A stretch of 64,000 nt of DNA, from assembly GCA_950295325.1 (NCBI GenBank), contig OX485807.1, positions 46,778,440-46,842,439 of the forward strand, written 5' to 3'. Made by a program: the position numbers and the translations under genes. Of the stretch, positions 1 to 11,700 are shown in pieces (within the stretch, counting starts at the first letter, position 1; every line of letters starts with the position of its first letter). This DNA comes from Polytrichum commune. Lineage: Eukaryota; Streptophyta; Polytrichopsida; Polytrichales; Polytrichaceae. The notes beneath the pieces were generated by a model. The model did not search any database. It was not told the origin of the DNA and saw only the letters and a list, made by a program, of their open reading frames with translations.

Positions 1-3000
1 CGTTTGTTTGCTACTTAGTTGTGTTGACTAGACATTGTATGTTTTATTTCTTGTAATATGAATATCTCTTTTCTCCTCCAATATTGTCTCATGTTTGGGT
101 TTCCTACCAAAACCATCTTACTTTGAGTTCTTATTTGAGTTGCGCCCTTCATTTGTTCATGTATTGATGTAAGTCACCACTCTTGAAAGTGTGCATTCTT
201 GAGTTTGACACATCATGAACATTCACGCACGTGATTTTTTCTCTATGTTCTTGTGTATTTAAATGTCTCAAAATGCCAAAAAAATCCTCAAACTATTCAA
301 TGTAATGTTATTTGTGTGTGATTAGGCGAGGATGAAAGAAAAAAACACCATAAAAACACATGTTTGAAATATCTTCAAATATTATTAACTACTCCATACT
401 CCATAATGAACACAGCTGACAAAACCTATGTATTCGGTTTAAAAAAATCAACATACATACACTTCCGATAACCATAACTAAATCAGGGCAGGTCCGATTT
501 TCAATCTGATTTTCGCTGATGCTTCATCGTAGATTTGCTAACGCAACACAAGTTACACTGTGTAAAGAAAGTTGCTAGAAGTTGGAGAACATGAAACAAA
601 GCAAGGAACAGCCAGATAGATACCTTTACATGATTCTGTGACGTGCAAGTGATGAGGTGCTGTGAAGCAAGGGAAGAAGAAGGGGCCGCTTGTGTGAGAT
701 GGAGGAAGTCAAATAGAATCTGTTCACGCGAGGCGGTGGTCTCCTTGCAGAAGAGGTCATTAACTTAACATGACCACAAGCACTCAAGTGCCTGGAGTGT
801 GCGTTTTGAGAAATATAGGAAATATATATACAGTATATAACTTAAGAAGGAGTCGGCAAGAAAGAATGGTTCCCAATGAGCTCATGATGCCTAGTATATA
901 TATATTGTAATGTAATGCTAAACCTCACGAGTGCTGGCAGCAGGCCGGTTACAGTGTTATTTCGTACACATACCAATTTCAAATGGCTCAGTTATTTTGT
1001 CCCCGCGTGGGGTGCATGTGCAATTCTTTAAGGTTTTGACATACAACGTAGAATTGTCAAAGGCGATAAGCTTATGACATAGACTCTTTTCCAGCACTGG
1101 CCGTGACTGATCTGGCGCGCAAATGGTTCAGGGGAAAACAGTAGTTGATTCCTCATTTACTTGAGTTGAATATGTAAGTGTTGGGATCCAGCAGGCATCA
1201 TGTAACTTCTCTTTGTTGATAGTAGACAACTCATGTATAAATGGGCCCCTAGATGCACTCCGGGCCAGGCAGGTTGTAGTTTTCCTGGCTTTTATTCGGA
1301 GAAAGGTAACATTACTAAGCACTAGGGTGCTTACCGCCAGGGCCGGACATTTTGAGAGCATTATGTTCATTTATGTTGGGTTATCCTTGCAAAATGAACA
1401 ATGTTAAGCTTGAGTATTGTTCACTTTGCAAGAGTGAATCAACAACTAGATTTATGCTACCGGACAATACCTCATGTTTAGTTTTTTAAAACTTGTCAAC
1501 TCGCATGCTGCGTGGGCTGCAACACTTGGGTATTGTGTGGTAGGTCATCGCCATAATCTCCAACCAATATTTGTACCTACTAAAGCTTTTCTTACATTTT
1601 CTTAAAGAAAAACCTCACGTTGAGTAATGTTATGAAATAAAATAAGTTTATCCCATTGTCAAAAAAACATATAAGGGACTTAAGAGTCACCGACACTCCA
1701 TTCTAGGTGGGTTGTGATGACGAATTGACTTGTATGGCCTTGTCACATATGGGTGCCCATAACATCCCCTAAGTGACAATTGTTGTAGCACTTGCAGAGG
1801 TCACCATCTTTAGAACATGGTTTGGAGCTACTAAACCATTTTTAACCCCTAAATCCGTGAGAGACCCAAAATGATCAATTTTTGATGGTTTTTTGTTTTG
1901 AATGAGACCTTTGACTATTTAAGATGGACGTGAATATTTGTCAGAATTAATGAATTTCATTTTGCATCCAACACTCCAAATTTCATGCTCGGAAAGAGGG
2001 CATTGAGAGGGATTCATTGATACGATTTGTGTTTGATTTAGAAGAGGTTTTCACTTTTAAAAGTTGATATTGAAATGTACTAAATGTATTCTTTTCTAAA
2101 CATGTGTCACCATTTAGACCCCCTAGGTGTTGAATTTCACTTCGCAAAAATATTAAAAATAATGACTGTATACTTCAAAGAATGCTTATAAGTTGAAATA
2201 GCTCCTAAATAATGCTTCTTAATCCCTATATCCCTAAGCACCATTCTCCTCAAAAGTGGCCTCAAATCATTGTTTTTAAGAGAGACAATTTAGGACTCAA
2301 TTTGTAGAAGAGCAAATCATCAACTCATTAGAATATTAGAATATTAGAAAATCCTCAATAAACTCCTTGGGGAATCCTCCAATTAGGTATATTAACTTGT
2401 CATGTTTGGGTGATGCAACTTTATACATGAATTACATCTGCAAAGGCTATATTTTTTATGTTGTTGTTGTTAAAATGAAACGAAAGACAAGTCTTGGACT
2501 TGGCCATTGGAACTTGAAACAAAGAGCAAGGTAGAGTGAATTGTTGTTGTTGAGAGTGCAACAGGCAATGGTTTGTTATCGAAGCAATTATAAATCCATA
2601 TAGTCAAACAATGTTTTCTTGTGTCAACATTTTGTGGAGGTTTTTAAAATTACCGAAGTTATGCTTAGCAAGCTTGTGTATACAAGATTCCTGGATATAG
2701 AGTGTGATCAGAATCCTACCTTGACTGATAGGCCTAGCTTACATGCAGACATTGATTTTTTCTTTAATTTTTTTAATGATGCATTATGTCAACTTCAAGT
2801 TCTACTTATCAATGATGGGAGCTTCCAAATTGCAGTATTCTCTTTGGTTAGGGCGAGCTAACTAAGTGCCCCACCTAAGGTAGATGAGGCTAATTCGTTT
2901 AGCTTCCTCAATCAAATACCTACTTTTGGCTTTTAATCGATGGTGCAGTCGTTTTAATTTGGTGGGTGAGGAATACATGGTAATTTAGCCACTACCTTGA

Positions 3001-4700
3001 TGATATTTGGGTTAGTCATCTTTGTAAAAGTCAAACTACACCCATCATCTTCCATAATGAGGAGTGTTATCCACTGAGTTATGACATGCTTGGTTTTTGT
3101 GCCCAAGGTGGGCAAATTAGGAGCCAGCATGTGGCTATGAGATGTTGACCAACTTGTATTGTGGGTATTCTACAATGAAAGAACAATTCAGCAACATGTC
3201 CTTACATGTGACCACTTTGGAGACATGACACAACCAATATTGGCATTAAACTTGGTTTCATTGGCAAATGACCCATGTAGAATCTAATGATGTTGCCCAC
3301 TTACACAACATTGAACAATAAAAGAGTTCCCCCCTATAACACCACATTGGGAAGTGGAGAATCTTTGATTATGGAGCCAAGATCAACACCTTCCTCAACT
3401 TTGATTTCAATGATTTCAAATTCCTTTGTCCGCATTCTTGCTAACTTGCTCAAGTTTCTAAGCTTTTATCGGCTTGATGATTCCATAGAGTTGGAGATGT
3501 CCACATTAACCTCATCTACCTTAAGTTACAAAGCAAAAATGATCGTTTTGTCGAGAACCTTTCTCAACACTTACAGTACTCACAACCTCTAAATTTGAAA
3601 TACATCCTAACTTGGAACATGTTACTACACTAAATTTTGTATTTAGTGTCATATGATATTTTATGTCACCATGGTAACTTTTCTCATAACACCTTCTATG
3701 AATAAGTTTACAAGTACTGTAATACAATATAATATTTAGTTCACCCAAATGTCAATTATTGAAATAAGGTTTGGTATATTATGCACCCTAACATTTATGT
3801 ATGATAAATTGTCATGGACGATTGAAAATTGGATGAAAAATAACTTCAAAAGTGACAGTTTTTGCAATACTATAAATCTATAATGCCCAAAAACATGTTA
3901 CAAGGAATGACAAATAATGTTAGGTATCCATTTAGTTTTGATGACACTACATGGACAGTTTACAGTGAGTATTGAGCAACAAAATATAGAATTGGTATCA
4001 CTAATACAGAAGAGAGTTTTAGTGTAGTTCCAACTACATTACTGCATAATGGCTGGTATGTTTTTTGATGAATTCACCAGGAGTTGTTGCAGTGGCTCAT
4101 GTCATTGATAGGATGGAAACAGTGTTTGCAACTGTCTGGATCCAAAATTGACTTGGTCACTTGGCCCCAGATGCAGCTAAGCTAGCTGCTAATGTCATGA
4201 GGACATTTCTAGAAATTCCCCATGATCTAGAAGCAAATGGGTCTTGCAGCTTAACAAACTTTTCTACATTCGGTTAGGGATGGGTAACTGACATTAACAT
4301 TTTCGTTAGCTATCCCAGCTGCGTGCTTAGGTCCTTGTAGCACAAAGTTAAATGAAGCATTCCCAAACTGCTCAATGGAGATGGATCATACATTTGTGGA
4401 AGGTTAGATGAAAGGTAATATGTGCTTAAGTGGTCAGTCTTCTTTCTCGAACACCTATATTCTAGTTGCATATGGCAAGGCTTAATTGTTGAGAACAAAC
4501 ACCAAAAGACACGTGTTACAATGAAATTAGACTAGATGTGTTTCAACATTGGGACACCATTCTAGATTTGTTAATTTGCATGTTTTGGGAAAGGTCTATG
4601 AGATCAAGAGAGAGAGACTTCACATCAGTTTCTTATGAATTTTTCATTTAAATACTGATTATAAAACTGAAAATGAGAACTTTCTTGATCTTTAGTTGCT
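1..4700. other. AT-rich intergenic DNA, no gene recognised
   Basis: I see no coding exon, RNA gene or intact transposon here. The sequence is AT-rich with short random open frames and stretches of TATA-type simple sequence near 820-910. A weakly protein-like stretch around 4067-4260 on the plus strand is broken by stops and matches no family I recognise. Confidence 0.5.
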
Positions 4701-4954
4701 GATGAAACGGGACAGTACCCAATCCGATCCAACAACCAAATTTGATTGCAAATTAAGTTGGATATACACCTGAAGATAAAACCGAGCTACCTTTGACGCG
4801 AAGGCCGAGGGATTTATGTGTCACGAGTAGCAATGAGGAGGTTCGCGTCCCCAGGCATGGGGGCACCAGCTGGAAAGATTTTGAGATCTGCCTTGTCTGA
4901 GGAGCGAGCTGAGCTTTAGAAGGCTCTACAGTTTAAGTAATTAGTCTACGGGCG

Positions 4955-4983
4955 CTGGCTGGCTGGCTGGCTGTCTGTCTGCC
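4955..4983. repeat. GGCT/GTCT microsatellite
   Basis: Tetranucleotide tract of GGCT units passing into GTCT units. Confidence 0.8.
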
Positions 4984-7900
4984 TACAATATATTTGGTGT
5001 GTACTCCCGGCGGACTTACAGAGGCCTACTGGGAGCCTACCCGAGCTCGAGTGGTTACCCACCTACGGGCATGAAGGGAAGGTCCCGTACTTGAACACTG
5101 ACCCCGCTTCCCTCATTAATAAACCCATGGAGGCCGTGAATGAGGTCTCTGCTATTGCCTTCTTCGTCTTCTTCTTCTTCTTCTTCTTTGTTGCTGAGAC
5201 GAGCGAGAGTCCACTAAGCTTAACTTGTAACCTTAGCCCTAGTCGTGAGATCCCGCCCACCTAGCCTAGTTAATAAGCGTGTAGCCTGGTGGCTGGCTGC
5301 AGCGAAATGATCCCTCTGCGCACAAGGTGTACTTCTGCTGCGATTACAAACTTCTAGATCTGGGACATAGGACAGCTCTGGGAGTCTGGAGTCTGAAGTC
5401 TGGCCCTCCTGTGCCTGCTGTTTGTCTTCCCACGACAGTGGTGTAAAAGCCAATTTGCTTTTGCTATTTCCTGTAATGTTTATGGGCGATCCGAGGATTC
5501 GGTTGCGGAACAGCAATAATGGGCTTCCAAGTTGTTAGTGGCTGGCAATGATAAGTTACTCGGCGCAGAGAAAGATGCCCGTGGTTTATGAGGAGGAAGC
5601 TGAAGAAACTGGGACATGCCCTGCAGGCTCCCTACCATGGTTAACCAGATTATAATCATATATGCTGTCTAAATTTGGTCTGGATGTAAACAGATTAGAG
5701 CACTGCCTTGATATAAGATCCACTAAGGGGTGTTACTTGTGTTTGTATCTCTGCTCCCTCTCAATACACACAGCCCCCTTAGAAACCTAAATTTCATCGA
5801 TTAATTGAATATTTTTTTGCTAGCACATATTGGACACGAGGAAACAAATAAAACCAACCATGGTTCCCAGTCATGTGTGAATTTAACTTTTAGTTAGACT
5901 TTACAAATGATGAGCTCAATCTTTACCTGCCGCAGTGGAGGTTTATATTAATATGATATATATAAGAAGCTGCAGGCGGAGTTAATATGCCACAAGGTCA
6001 CAGGTAGCGTGTTGAATTATACCACATACATAGCGCCATGCCAATCCAGAGAATGTTAGTAGGTGGGTGTTGTTGGGGTGCTCCCTTGGAGCTATAATGA
6101 TGGATCTGGACTTGCGCCCCCTCCAATCTCGAGTCACAAAAAGAAAAAAGAAATTTTAGTCAAATGTTCATCTGGGCCTCCATATCATGGCCACCGGCCA
6201 GCAGCTCAGTCTACAGTTCTGCTCATCTTGACTTTGTAATATTGTTGGAGCGGCCTGCACCTGCATGCAGTCCCTGTTCCTCAGCCGGTTGGTCGGTAGC
6301 TACCAACATAAATATTGTTTTCAAGACGACCCACATTGCCAATTAAACAAGTTATTTTTTTTACCATATTAATGCATCATCATATTGCATTTGCAATGCA
6401 AGTTTTACACCGACCCTCAGGCCATTAGTTGAGCATGCTGACACAAGTACTCCTTCCTCGCCAGCGGAACTACACTCTTGCAGAGGCAACCCACCATAAC
6501 TGCGGAGGGGCTAAAATCTGTTAACTTATGTGGTTGATTCCCTGCATTCCCACTGCCAAGAGGTGACCACAAGATCCAGCATCGAGCATCATGGCAGGCT
6601 TCCACACTTTCAAAATGAATAAGACTAATTACTTCGTCTCCGACCTAACTTGCTTATGAACCAATTAACGGACAAACAAACAGCCACTCCTAGGAGCCTG
6701 CAGATGGATGGATAGATAGATAATTAAATCTGGTTGACTTCTGACATCACCGGATTTAAGAAAGAGCAATTGAGTGCCATCTTCACTCTGCGGAAGAATA
6801 ACTTATGTCAAGCTGCCATAACTTGGGGGTGGTGTTGTCCTACTAGCAAGCAGGATGAAGTAGTAAATCTTCCCAGCGACTTACGTTTTGTTTTCGAAAA
6901 TTCTGGCCGATTGTGGAGGCTGGGAGTGATGAGTAGTAGCTCAATCCTAGATTTAAATTTATTTCCATTGGAAGAGGAGATAGCGTTGACTGATTCCGCT
7001 TGACTCCTGTATCATCATTCCAGGAGAGTTGGCAGTGTGCCTTTGTCGCAATGGTCATTACAGCCAGCTTGTTTGCAGCAGCATCTGTCTGGAGGTTGGT
7101 TCGAGGACCAATCTATGCTGCTCGCTCGACTGACTTTGAATCATCATTTTCAATACATGTACTAATGCATATTCCACATGCAGAAATTGAAGTTCAACTC
7201 GCTCGGCATTGCAACTGTACAAGAAATGGAGACACGAAAGTAAGACAAAAACAAGATAAACTGGTGAAGACCTTTAACGGCGAACTGACGCGACACGTTT
7301 CTAATCTCTATCACAGTGCATACCTTCCTCCTCCTTGACTCAAGAAAGTAAGATGATTAGGTCAAGGGAGGGGAGGGGAGGGAAGGGGTTAACATTCAAT
7401 GCTCACGAATGACAACTGCAGTTCTGGGGCAGCCGGGGATTTTAATGACCTGCCATCATTGTCGTGGATTCCATCCAATCTAGACAAGAACTGAAAGCTT
7501 GTCATTGCCGCGAATGAATTACTCATCCCTCAGATAGAGTTTATTAATCTTCGAGGGGCCGTACATAAGATTCCTGAGCTTCACTCAGACAACAGCTATG
7601 GCAGCAGCATTGGAACTAATTAACAAATTCTACAGGAGCAGCTGAATCAGGAGCCTCAATTAAGAGTCGAGATGAGTCGAGTATGAAGTTGAGATTGTGC
7701 AAGCATCCGAGGGGAAAGAAGAGTTGCAATGGACATTAGACTTTACCAACTTGCATTGCAGATTATAGTGCACAAACTGTGTCAGGTTGATCCTCCTCTA
7801 CTTGGAACTTGCATATATAATTAGAGTATTGCTCTGCCCAGCAGCCCTGAAGTAGTAGTAGTAGTCATCCGGTGGCAGCTAGCTTCTTCTTCTTCTTCGT

Positions 7901-8199
7901 CTTCTTCGCAGAAAGAATAATATTGCCGTTGTCTCATCGATGAATCATCTGGGCTGAAAATCACTGAGCCTAAGAACCTTACGCCGCGGTTGAAGCTGAG
8001 CACGCACTCAATCTCCTTGTGGTTAGTCGACTAATTTCACGTGCGGCTTAATTTTATTACACCACCTATCAATCTGCTGCCCCTTTAAACAACGAATCAG
8101 CTTCAATGGCTATCTATGCTGATCACGATCATCTGCGCTACGTATTGCTTGCTTACATCTTCCACAAAGTTTCATGTATATTACAACGTGGTGGAGCTG

Positions 8200-8226
8200 T
8201 GCGTGTGCGTGCGTGCGTGCGTGCGT
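8200..8226. repeat. GCGT microsatellite
   Basis: About six GCGT units within a longer GT-rich stretch, 270 bases beyond the EPFL stop codon. Confidence 0.8.
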
Positions 8227-8495
8227 ATGTGTATGTGCGTATTCTCACTTAGCCTTCCTTGCGTTCAATATTGCATACGTGGTAATAGCTCTATGTCGGC
8301 GTCGGAGAAAGCTGGGAGGTGGCAGTGTTCCGGAGATAAAGATGATTCATCAGACTACTGCTCGGTGCTTGCTTGCTTGCTTGGCAGCGCAGTATATGAG
8401 TTTCCGCTCCACCGGAACATCGACGTATGTCTCTTGAAGTAACTTGTAGCTCCACCGCGCTTGCTGTCGATAATTCTTGGACGTTAGGTGGATGT

Positions 8496-9480
8496 TCAAG
8501 GCATGAAGAGGCGGTTGCCGCACTTGCACCTCCATACCTCAGGGTAATATTCTTGCTGCGTCAATGCACCGTGCGGGCTCCCAATGGACACATGGATAGG
8601 GCTGCATGGGTTACATGTGCCGCATTTTCCTTGGCAGGTTGGCGGTGACGACCCCACCAACAACCTGTGACCGTAAATTGATTCCTCCGGCTTCATGTGA
8701 TGATGCACCTTGAAGCCGCGTAGGGTCTTTCTATGCGGGGGGGGTGGTGGTGGTGGACTCAAAGCCTGCAACATCGCCATTACGTGACACGGTGAGACAC
8801 AGATAGGTTACGTCGACGCAGCAAAGCAAGAATGCCCGAAATTGGCAGGGAGTCTCCCGTGTTCTGAGTCTCAAGATGAATTACACCAATGATTTGCGAA
8901 GTCGAATCTCTCTCTCTATTATAATAGCACCCACAATTATTAGGCCATGGTGAATCTCGAAGATGAAAACATCCTGTAAGCTCGTCTAATTAGTCTCTAG
9001 AAAGCAACTTAGCATGTGAAAGGGGTAGCTATTTGCAGCCGATAGATAGCCAAGTTCGAAGTTGTGCCAATCACCTGGTGATACTGTTGTCGACCACCTC
9101 CAGCTCCCAATGTCCCTCCGACAGCTGAGCCTTCTCCTCCGGCTGCAACAGTAACCGAAAGCTGAGCCTCCGGAGACCTTATCGAGTTCGCTGCTGGAGG
9201 GGGTCCAGCTGAGATCATACAGCACGAAGATGATAATGTTGTCAGTGCATGAAATTCTCAACCAAAACTAGTCTCTGAAATACTTATGAAAGACTCTCGA
9301 GCTTCAGGAAAGCAGCAAACATCATCAGAGCAGGAATGAGGTGGAGATCTAGAATTACAAAGGAACTCGCAGGTGCATGAATTTACCAGGCCGTATATGT
9401 CGACCAGCTTCAACTGCGGCAAGGGGCATCAATGTGAGGAGTAGTACTGCCCAGCAGACGAAACTTGCCATGCTCGACAT
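8496..9480 (-). CDS. EPFL: EPF/EPFL family secreted cysteine-rich signalling peptide, three exons
   Basis: Predicted 165-residue precursor read from three minus-strand exons: 9387-9480, 9075-9208 and 8496-8765. Introns are 178 and 309 bases, both GT-AG, in phase 1 and phase 0. Exon 1 begins MSSMASFVCWAVLLLTLM and gives a clear secretion signal ending near AAVEAG, residue 26. Residues 27-108 are a variable propeptide (Gly-rich, then seven prolines). The C-terminal about 55 residues are the mature EPF-like domain: LLVGSSPPTC, then PTCQGKCGTCNPC with the family spacing C-x3-C-x2-C-x2-C, a loop of about 25 residues, and YYPEVWRCKCGNRLFMP with the last Cys pair. That gives six cysteines. EPF/EPFL peptides are apoplastic ligands of ERECTA-family kinases and TMM, controlling stomatal patterning or growth. 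The CKCGN ending resembles EPFL rather than EPF1/EPF2 members; the exact subgroup is not resolved. The start is the first ATG of the signal peptide; a second ATG lies three codons later. No gene is visible close by on either side. Confidence 0.87.
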
Positions 9481-10459
9481 GATTTACGCTTTGTGGTTCG
9501 AATCAGCACGCGCTCACTCTCAGCTTGTCTGCCTCGTTTGCGTAAACCAGGAGCCGGAGGAGCAGGAAATGCTTGCTGGCTGGCTGCACTTGGAAAGTTG
9601 TGGCTAGTTTATGACTTGTTATGACTTCTCCAAATGCACACTAATGGCTACTCCCTGAGGTCTGTGGGCACTAATAAGAGTGGACAAGCAGATGTCCAGA
9701 CAGAGCTAACACCTACACGAAGAAGAATGATTGCTGCAGGACTTCAGACAGGAAGAATTTCCGACCAAGAAACTTTAAGCATCCCTGTAACTGCAGCAAA
9801 TGCGGAGGTGGACGTCGACATGCTCAGAAGGCCACCTCGCTCTGATCTCTCGCCGCCCCTCCCCCTGGTTCACAATTGCAGGCCCAAAGTATGGATCGCA
9901 GTGGGGGTTGCGTCCGGTGCGTTGTCGGGTCGTTCGCGGCAACCGTTTTCCCTGCAGCCCAGAATGCCCAGAGCCGGAGAAAGGAGCCGCAGATAGAGCT
10001 ATCAAGGCCGAGTCACTCACTGCTGCGTACGATTGGACTAAGAGCAGGCAGGAAGGCAAGGATCGAGTAATGGCGAGCGAGCAGACGACGGATGTGCAAT
10101 TGCAATCACGGAGCTGTAGAAAGATCCATCATCATCAGGAATAGTAGCTACCAGGCTAGCTGCCAATCCGTTTGATGTCCGAGACTCTCGTCATCTCATT
10201 GCAGTAGCCTCAGTCTTCCCTTTTGCAGCGGGTCAGAACTAGTACCCCACCGATGATGGGCTAGCTAGCTAGCTTCCAGCATCAGCAGCTCCCACCATGA
10301 AAGGAAGGATGATTCCCCAGTAACAACACAAGAAGATTTCCCGGGGAATGGAATTTCCCACCCGGACTCACTCGTCACCCAGATTCTGTTGTCCTTTCGC
10401 TCCGGACTACTACATACCCAGTTGCGCCCAAAATTGATGCAGGCGCTTGCGGCCTCCCT

Positions 10460-10465
10460 CTTATA
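10460..10465 (-). promoter_or_regulatory. Candidate TATA box for the EPFL gene
   Basis: On the minus strand GGTATAAGAGGGAGG reads as a good plant TATA box followed by a purine-rich start region. It lies about 980 bases before the EPFL ATG, which would mean a long leader or a leader intron, so the link to this gene is tentative. A GGA trinucleotide tract lies directly upstream. Confidence 0.35.
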
Positions 10466-10476
10466 CCTAGCTAGAT

Positions 10477-10499
10477 CTCCTCCTCCTCCTCCTCCTCCT
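10477..10499. repeat. CTC/GAG trinucleotide tract
   Basis: Near-perfect CTC repeat (GAG on the minus strand), just upstream of the candidate TATA box. GA-rich tracts are common in plant promoters. Confidence 0.7.
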
Positions 10500-11150
10500 T
10501 CTTCTACTCCTGCTCCTTCTTCATGCAATGAAATGACCGGCAGCTCCCCTCACTAACTCCCAGCTCCCAGCAGCAGGAGCTCCGGGCGCATGTGTCAGGC
10601 GCAGCAGCAGATGAGGGGGATCGGTACGCACTCATTGCCTCCTGGTACCCGCAACCGCCCGCATGCTGCGGCATCCACCATAACTTATTAACCTGCTGAA
10701 TGCCCGGCCAGAACTACTTCACCCTCCTGCTTTCCTGTCTGTAGTGTGTATCTTCCCTACAGTTTGTCTCCCTGCTTCCCTCCTGCCTTCATTAAGCTTA
10801 CCTCCCTCCAGCAGCCTGATCCCTTCCAAGTTCAACCTCCTGCTGCTCCAGATCAACGTCACACCCATAGCTAGGTATGGCTGTGGTTACCTTACTTACC
10901 ACATGAAGCTCAGCTCCCCGCCCTCCATCGGTACACTCACTCATGGACTTCCCCCCTCTGACGCCCCGGCCCACTCAAAACCTGTGCTTTCCCCAAGTAC
11001 CACCAGTCAAACTCCCTTGTCTGTCGCTTCTGCCTGCTGCAGTGTCCCTGCCCTCGCCCCCCGCCCTTTCCCTTTCCTTCCCCACACCACCACCATTTTA
11101 CTTAATTACCCTCCCTCCTCGCATTCCTAAACAAGTCTCCTGTTACCTTC

Positions 11151-11191
<41 letters not shown>
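11151..11191. repeat. TTAC microsatellite
   Basis: About ten tandem TTAC (CTTA) units. Confidence 0.9.
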
Positions 11192-11700
11192 CCAACTCAT
11201 GTGAATGGCGTAGTTGCCGGCTACGAATACTACCTACTGTCACACCCCACACACTCCCCCCTCCCCTCTCCTCTCCCTCCTCCCCCCTCATGCGTCTCAG
11301 TAGTATACTTGATTTGCGCAGCGCCTTGTGTGAACAGGCTTCCATAGCTCTGAGGGAGGCTCCAGTGGAGAGCTCGATTTCAGGAGTTTCATGATGATAC
11401 GTGGATAATGCTTGGATTTGGCGAGTGTTCTGTCCAAAGCTCAAACGGTTGAGAGCTCAACCCCATGTGAATGGTTTCGTTTTGAGTGGATGGGCAGTGA
11501 GATATCTACATTACCAAACAATTAATGGAGAAATGGGGACAAGCCCAAAGAATGTATTGCCCAAAGAACAGTGCATTGGCTCGGGGCCCATAAAACAAGA
11601 GCTCGAACTCTCAAGATCCCAATCCCCAGAGTTCCCCATCCCAGAGTGACATCCGTGAGGTGGGTTTAGGAGAGGTTGTAAAAAAGGACGGCGAACATGT

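Larger units (their letters stand above)
4701..8495. other. GC-richer intergenic DNA downstream of the EPFL gene
   Basis: No exon with a recognisable domain was found. Several open frames of 60-110 codons occur (for example 6734-7003 and 7000-7338, plus strand), but none has a family motif or a convincing splice context. Simple repeats include a GGCT/GTCT tract at 4955-4983, a CTT tract at about 5159-5188 and a GCGT tract at 8200-8226. On the minus strand a candidate AATAAA poly(A) signal (TTTATT on the plus strand at 8053-8058) lies about 440 bases after the EPFL stop, so the 3' UTR of that gene may reach here. Confidence 0.4.
9481..11700. other. Upstream region of the EPFL gene, C-rich and microsatellite-rich
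   Basis: Contains the candidate core promoter at 10460 and strongly C-rich plus-strand sequence from 10700 to 11300. Long open frames at 9634-9996, 10744-11130 and 10943-11347 are explained by low-complexity C-rich sequence and show no domain. A GCTA tract is at about 10260-10273. Confidence 0.45.

Noticed and set aside
4067-4260. Protein-like plus-strand stretch
   Set aside because: Interrupted by stops and not matching any family I know; left as unassigned.
7000-7338. Plus-strand frame of 112 codons with a hydrophobic segment
   Set aside because: Overlaps another frame, lacks a recognisable domain, and is probably chance in DNA downstream of the EPFL gene.
10744-11347. Overlapping plus-strand frames of 128 and 134 codons
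   Set aside because: They are produced by C-rich low-complexity DNA and the TTAC microsatellite; Pro/Ser/Leu-rich text without a domain.
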